A stretch of 17,094 bases of DNA from Flavobacteriales bacterium (GTDB lineage Bacteria; Bacteroidota; Bacteroidia; Flavobacteriales_D; Crocinitomicaceae). A program made the translations under genes and the position numbers. Shown in pieces: positions 14,419 to 17,094 of the stretch. The stretch is from assembly GCA_018665005.1 (NCBI GenBank), contig JABJEE010000264.1:1-17094 (forward strand), written 5' to 3'. The notes below the pieces were generated by a model. The model did no database searches. It saw nothing but the letters and a program-made list of their open reading frames with translations, and was not told where the DNA came from. Position 1 is the first letter of the stretch. Every line of letters begins with the position of its first letter.

Positions 14419-15522
14419 CTAAAATTTAAAGAACCAAGACATCATGGGTAAGGGGAAAGTGAAATTATCACCTTCTTGCCAAACAGAAACACCTGCAACT
14501 GCAATCTGAAATGCTCTATTCTCATTTTTCTGAAAGCGCATTCCTGGCATGATATAAAGAGCAACCATTGAAAATTGTTCTGGTTCAGTGACAGTTATTG
14601 TAACAGGTGTAGGATTCAAATATGTTCCCGTAACGGGGTCCCAATCGTAATTTCCTCCGGTGGTAGTCCTAGTGTTTCGACTATGTTCTCCTAAAGCCAA
14701 CATAGAATCAAAAAAGAAACTGGCCTTATTGGTTACTTGAAAAATACCGGCAACAGAAAAAATTGGAGCTTTAATCAGGTTTGGCACAGAAGTGTAAGGT
14801 ACGTCTGGATAATTATAATTCGTACTTGTTGATCCATCAGGATTGGTATATGTAGTTGATTCACCAACATATACACCGGGCTCATAATTAAATCTATTAT
14901 CTCCAGAATTAAAATAGCCGAACCCTGCTGAAAAACTGATGTTGTTTTTCCTATCTCCATAAGTAAGGGTCCCCCAGTGTAGTCCTCCGTAACCTCTGAA
15001 TTGATTTAAATAACCACTTGTACCCAACATGGTTCCAATGGAAAAATTCACCTTTTCATTATATGTAGGAATAGTGAATTTTCCGACAACAACAAAAGGG
15101 CTACCAATCCAAGTGGTCATAACTCCAACATTTAAACGATCCGTTACTGCAAAATGAATTTCTGGACCAAAAAGATTGACCATAGCATAATGTTCATTTT
15201 TCTTGATTGGCAAAGCATTATTGGTGAATGCATATCGGGTAGAAAAAGGGCTCTCTTCTCGTAATTCACCGTTTTTTATTTCACCTACATCATCTATTTT
15301 AGATATTCTTCTCACCTCTGACTTTAAGAGGTAAAGCTTACCCAAAGCTTCTGTTTCCAAAAGCAATTCACGGCCATCATCGCTTATGATTTTTGCAATA
15401 TACTTTGTGCCGTCATGCTTTTCAACCACCCTTAAACTGGTATCCTTAGGCGAGGATTGAGCCATGGCACTATTAGAAAGCAAAAACAAACAGCTAAAAA
15501 ATAATAGAAGAAATAGTTTCAT
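14419..15522 (-). CDS. Predicted outer-membrane beta-barrel protein with N-terminal small beta domain
   Basis: A 367-residue exported protein of unknown function. Residues 1-21 form a signal peptide ending AMA, then QSS. Residues about 30-75 form a small beta-rich module (DGTKYIAKIISDDGRELLLE, then GKLYLLKSEVRRI), resembling the short domains that many Bacteroidota outer-membrane proteins carry before the barrel. From about residue 95 to the end, alternating hydrophobic and polar strands, many Gly and aromatic residues and a terminal phenylalanine (MSWFFKF) fit an outer-membrane barrel. A Thr/Asn/Tyr-rich region (about 215-245) would be an extracellular loop. It is 61 nt upstream of ferritin, but a promoter candidate in that gap suggests separate transcription. 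Barrel topology is inference from pattern; no transport substrate is indicated. Confidence 0.65.
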   Translation of the reverse strand: MKLFLLLFFSCLFLLSNSAMAQSSPKDTSLRVVEKHDGTKYIAKIISDDGRELLLETEALGKLYLLKSEVRRISKIDDVGEIKNGELREESPFSTRYAFTNNALPIKKNEHYAMVNLFGPEIHFAVTDRLNVGVMTTWIGSPFVVVGKFTIPTYNEKVNFSIGTMLGTSGYLNQFRGYGGLHWGTLTYGDRKNNISFSAGFGYFNSGDNRFNYEPGVYVGESTTYTNPDGSTSTNYNYPDVPYTSVPNLIKAPIFSVAGIFQVTNKASFFFDSMLALGEHSRNTRTTTGGNYDWDPVTGTYLNPTPVTITVTEPEQFSMVALYIMPGMRFQKNENRAFQIAVAGVSVWQEGDNFTFPLPMMSWFFKF

Positions 15523-15591
15523 GATACATAAGATTAATTGGCGTTTATAATTTAAACAAACTACTGACTGTTAAAGTTACAAGTTTAATGG

Positions 15592-17094
15592 TTAAGATAA
15601 TATATAATTCCGATGGACTCTTTTGGAAAGAGAGGTAAGTACCTCATATGGAATGGTGTCCAGCAACTCTGATACCTGGGTCAAACTTTGGTTTGGACCA
15701 ATAATTTCAACCAAATCACCTTCCTTAACAAGTGAATCCGTAATGTCAATCATAATCATATCCATACATATATTTCCAATGGTATAAAACTTCTGACCTT
15801 CTATAATTACACTACCCTTTCCATTACCTAAAGATCTTCGAAATCCATCTGCATAACCAACAGGCACAATGGCAATCTGCATTTCTTTCTCTGATCGAAA
15901 TAATCGTCCATAGCCAATACTTTCTCCTTTACTAACTGACTTGATTTGAGCCACCTGACTTGACCAGGTAATTACAGGAGTCAATTCTTTGTTGAGGTTT
16001 GAGTTTTCAGAAATACCGTAGGTGACAAGACCAAGCCGAACCATGTCAAGTTGACTTTCCGGATAATTTAATGTTGCATCAGAGTTACTAATATGCCGAA
16101 TAAATGAATCTGAAATACGTTCTTGAAGAATGGAACAGGTTTTTAGAAACGATGATAGCTGTCCCTTTGTGAATTCAGGATTTTTAACATTGTTTGATTC
16201 TGCAAAATGTGAATACACTCCTTTTAGACTGATTTCTGGCTGAGAATTTAGAACCGTAATAAAATGTTCTAACTCACTTGAATCAATACCCAAGCGCTTC
16301 ATTCCTGTATCTATTTTAAGATGAATTGGGAATCCTTTCTCCTCATTTGAAATTAAAATCTTAATGAATTCATCAAGAATATTTAAGGAATAAATAGACG
16401 GTTCTAAATGGTAATCAATACACTCCTGAAAATCGTCTACACCAGCATTCATGACTAAAATAGGGCACTTTACACCGTTCGTTCTAAGAGCTACACCTTC
16501 ATCCGTATATGCTACGCCTAGATAATCGGCACCTAACTGCTCAATGTACTGTCCTATGCGAACAAGCCCCGTTCCATACGCGTTGGCTTTCACCATAATT
16601 AAACATTTTGTATCTGTAGACATTTTGTCTTTAATGAGATGTATGTTTTTTCTTATTGCGCTTAAATCAATTTCAATTTTTGTTCGATGATGCTTCAATT
16701 TTAATTGTCCAGCAATTTTATTCATTGTTGAGGTCTTGCCTCCCTTAACTAAAATCACAGCATCCTTGATTGGAAAATCAACATCTTTGATTGAGTCAAT
16801 AAAATGATATTCATCAACTCCATTTTGACTCATCTCGTCAAGGGCTTCTTGTTTGTTTTCAATACCATCTTTAGGAAGAAGGACTATTTTCTTTTTGGTA
16901 TTTGCCAAAGAATTGAGGTAATGGAGTGATGACTTTAATGACTCTAAATCCAATGAATAAGTATCATTTATTATAGTGGTATTTTCAATTCCCTCATAAG
17001 ACTCCATTCTCATTGCCAAATCAGGTAAATACCCTTTCTTTAAATCAACATTCGCACCAAAATAAGCAGCTGAACATAAACAAATTGACGCATT
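15592..17094 (-). CDS. murF-alr: MurF-Alr fusion (bifunctional D-Ala-D-Ala-adding ligase / alanine racemase), 3' part
   Basis: The reading frame is open to the window end (500 codons visible; the 5' part is missing). A Met-like start near 17019 is only an internal TTG codon. The first 130 or so residues are the end of MurF: PDLAMRMESYEG (24-35), then TIINDTYSLDLESLKSSLHY (40-59), the C-terminal domain of the ligase that adds D-Ala-D-Ala to the UDP-MurNAc-tripeptide. From about residue 135 an alanine racemase follows, with the PLP lysine K169 in VKANAYGTG and the second catalytic residue Y395 in SIGYGRLF, then VPVGYADGFRR. The racemase makes D-alanine, so one protein supplies and uses the building block of peptidoglycan. 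Such fusions are known in Bacteroidota. The MurF ATP-binding region lies outside the window. The gap to the next gene (15523-15591) has no clear terminator. Confidence 0.93.
   Translation of the reverse strand, partial: NASICLCSAAYFGANVDLKKGYLPDLAMRMESYEGIENTTIINDTYSLDLESLKSSLHYLNSLANTKKKIVLLPKDGIENKQEALDEMSQNGVDEYHFIDSIKDVDFPIKDAVILVKGGKTSTMNKIAGQLKLKHHRTKIEIDLSAIRKNIHLIKDKMSTDTKCLIMVKANAYGTGLVRIGQYIEQLGADYLGVAYTDEGVALRTNGVKCPILVMNAGVDDFQECIDYHLEPSIYSLNILDEFIKILISNEEKGFPIHLKIDTGMKRLGIDSSELEHFITVLNSQPEISLKGVYSHFAESNNVKNPEFTKGQLSSFLKTCSILQERISDSFIRHISNSDATLNYPESQLDMVRLGLVTYGISENSNLNKELTPVITWSSQVAQIKSVSKGESIGYGRLFRSEKEMQIAIVPVGYADGFRRSLGNGKGSVIIEGQKFYTIGNICMDMIMIDITDSLVKEGDLVEIIGPNQSLTQVSELLDTIPYEVLTSLSKRVHRNYILS

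Noticed and set aside
15540..15590. TAGTTTG with an upstream TTG as promoter of the outer-membrane protein gene
   Set aside because: The box is one base short of TAnnTTTG and the spacing is 16 nt, so support is too weak.
16995..17019. Start of a free-standing alanine racemase near 17019
   Set aside because: That codon is TTG, the frame continues upstream to the window edge, and the preceding residues match the MurF C-terminal region.

Overview
The window looks like chromosomal DNA of an AT-rich member of Bacteroidota, most likely a marine Flavobacteriales-type organism. Four things support this. The ATP synthase operon is atpB-E-F-H-A-G with no atpD/atpC attached, and its AtpB carries a long exported N-terminal extension. 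There is a MurF-Alr fusion. The sensor protein has Reg_prop/Y_Y_Y architecture and another secreted protein has a type IX secretion tail. Two promoters fit the Bacteroidota pattern TTG-N(17-23)-TAnnTTTG. Taxonomy below phylum is inference. No mobile element, CRISPR array, tRNA or rRNA was recognised, and no non-coding stretch exceeds about 150 bp.

Layout, left to right. Almost everything is on the minus strand. 1-1367 holds a translationally coupled photolyase/cryptochrome pair: a FAD-domain protein whose N-terminal antenna domain is absent, then a conventional photolyase cut by the window edge. 1520-2383 is a lipoprotein of the metallophosphoesterase superfamily with a partly degenerate metal site. 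2430-3068 is an orphan NarL-type response regulator directly behind atpG. 3088-8020 is the atpBEFHAG operon, with a good promoter upstream of atpB and a strong hairpin between atpE and atpF. 8106-8639 is a HemJ-like haem-synthesis membrane protein. 8732-9937 is the only plus-strand block: a secreted T9SS-type protein abutting a methylmalonyl-CoA epimerase gene. 9934-13821 is a 1295-residue sensor cyclase. 13830-14357 is a ferritin, 14419-15522 a probable outer-membrane beta-barrel, and 15592-17094 the 3' part of murF-alr.

The most unusual gene is the sensor cyclase. It has the periplasmic two-propeller plus Y_Y_Y module familiar from Bacteroidota hybrid two-component sensors. Its cytoplasmic side, however, is a class III nucleotide cyclase with adenylyl-type substrate residues, followed by an HD phosphohydrolase domain. 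One chain may therefore sense, make and break a cyclic nucleotide. The canonical transition-state arginine of the cyclase is glutamine here. The second unusual item is the FAD-domain protein. It keeps the flavin and photoproduct-binding residues of photolyases but has an alpha/beta-like segment at the C-terminus instead of the N-terminus, which suggests a circular permutation.

The other genes are largely housekeeping: energy conversion, haem and peptidoglycan synthesis, iron storage, and the epimerase step of propionate metabolism. All family assignments come from reading motifs by eye; no database search was run.
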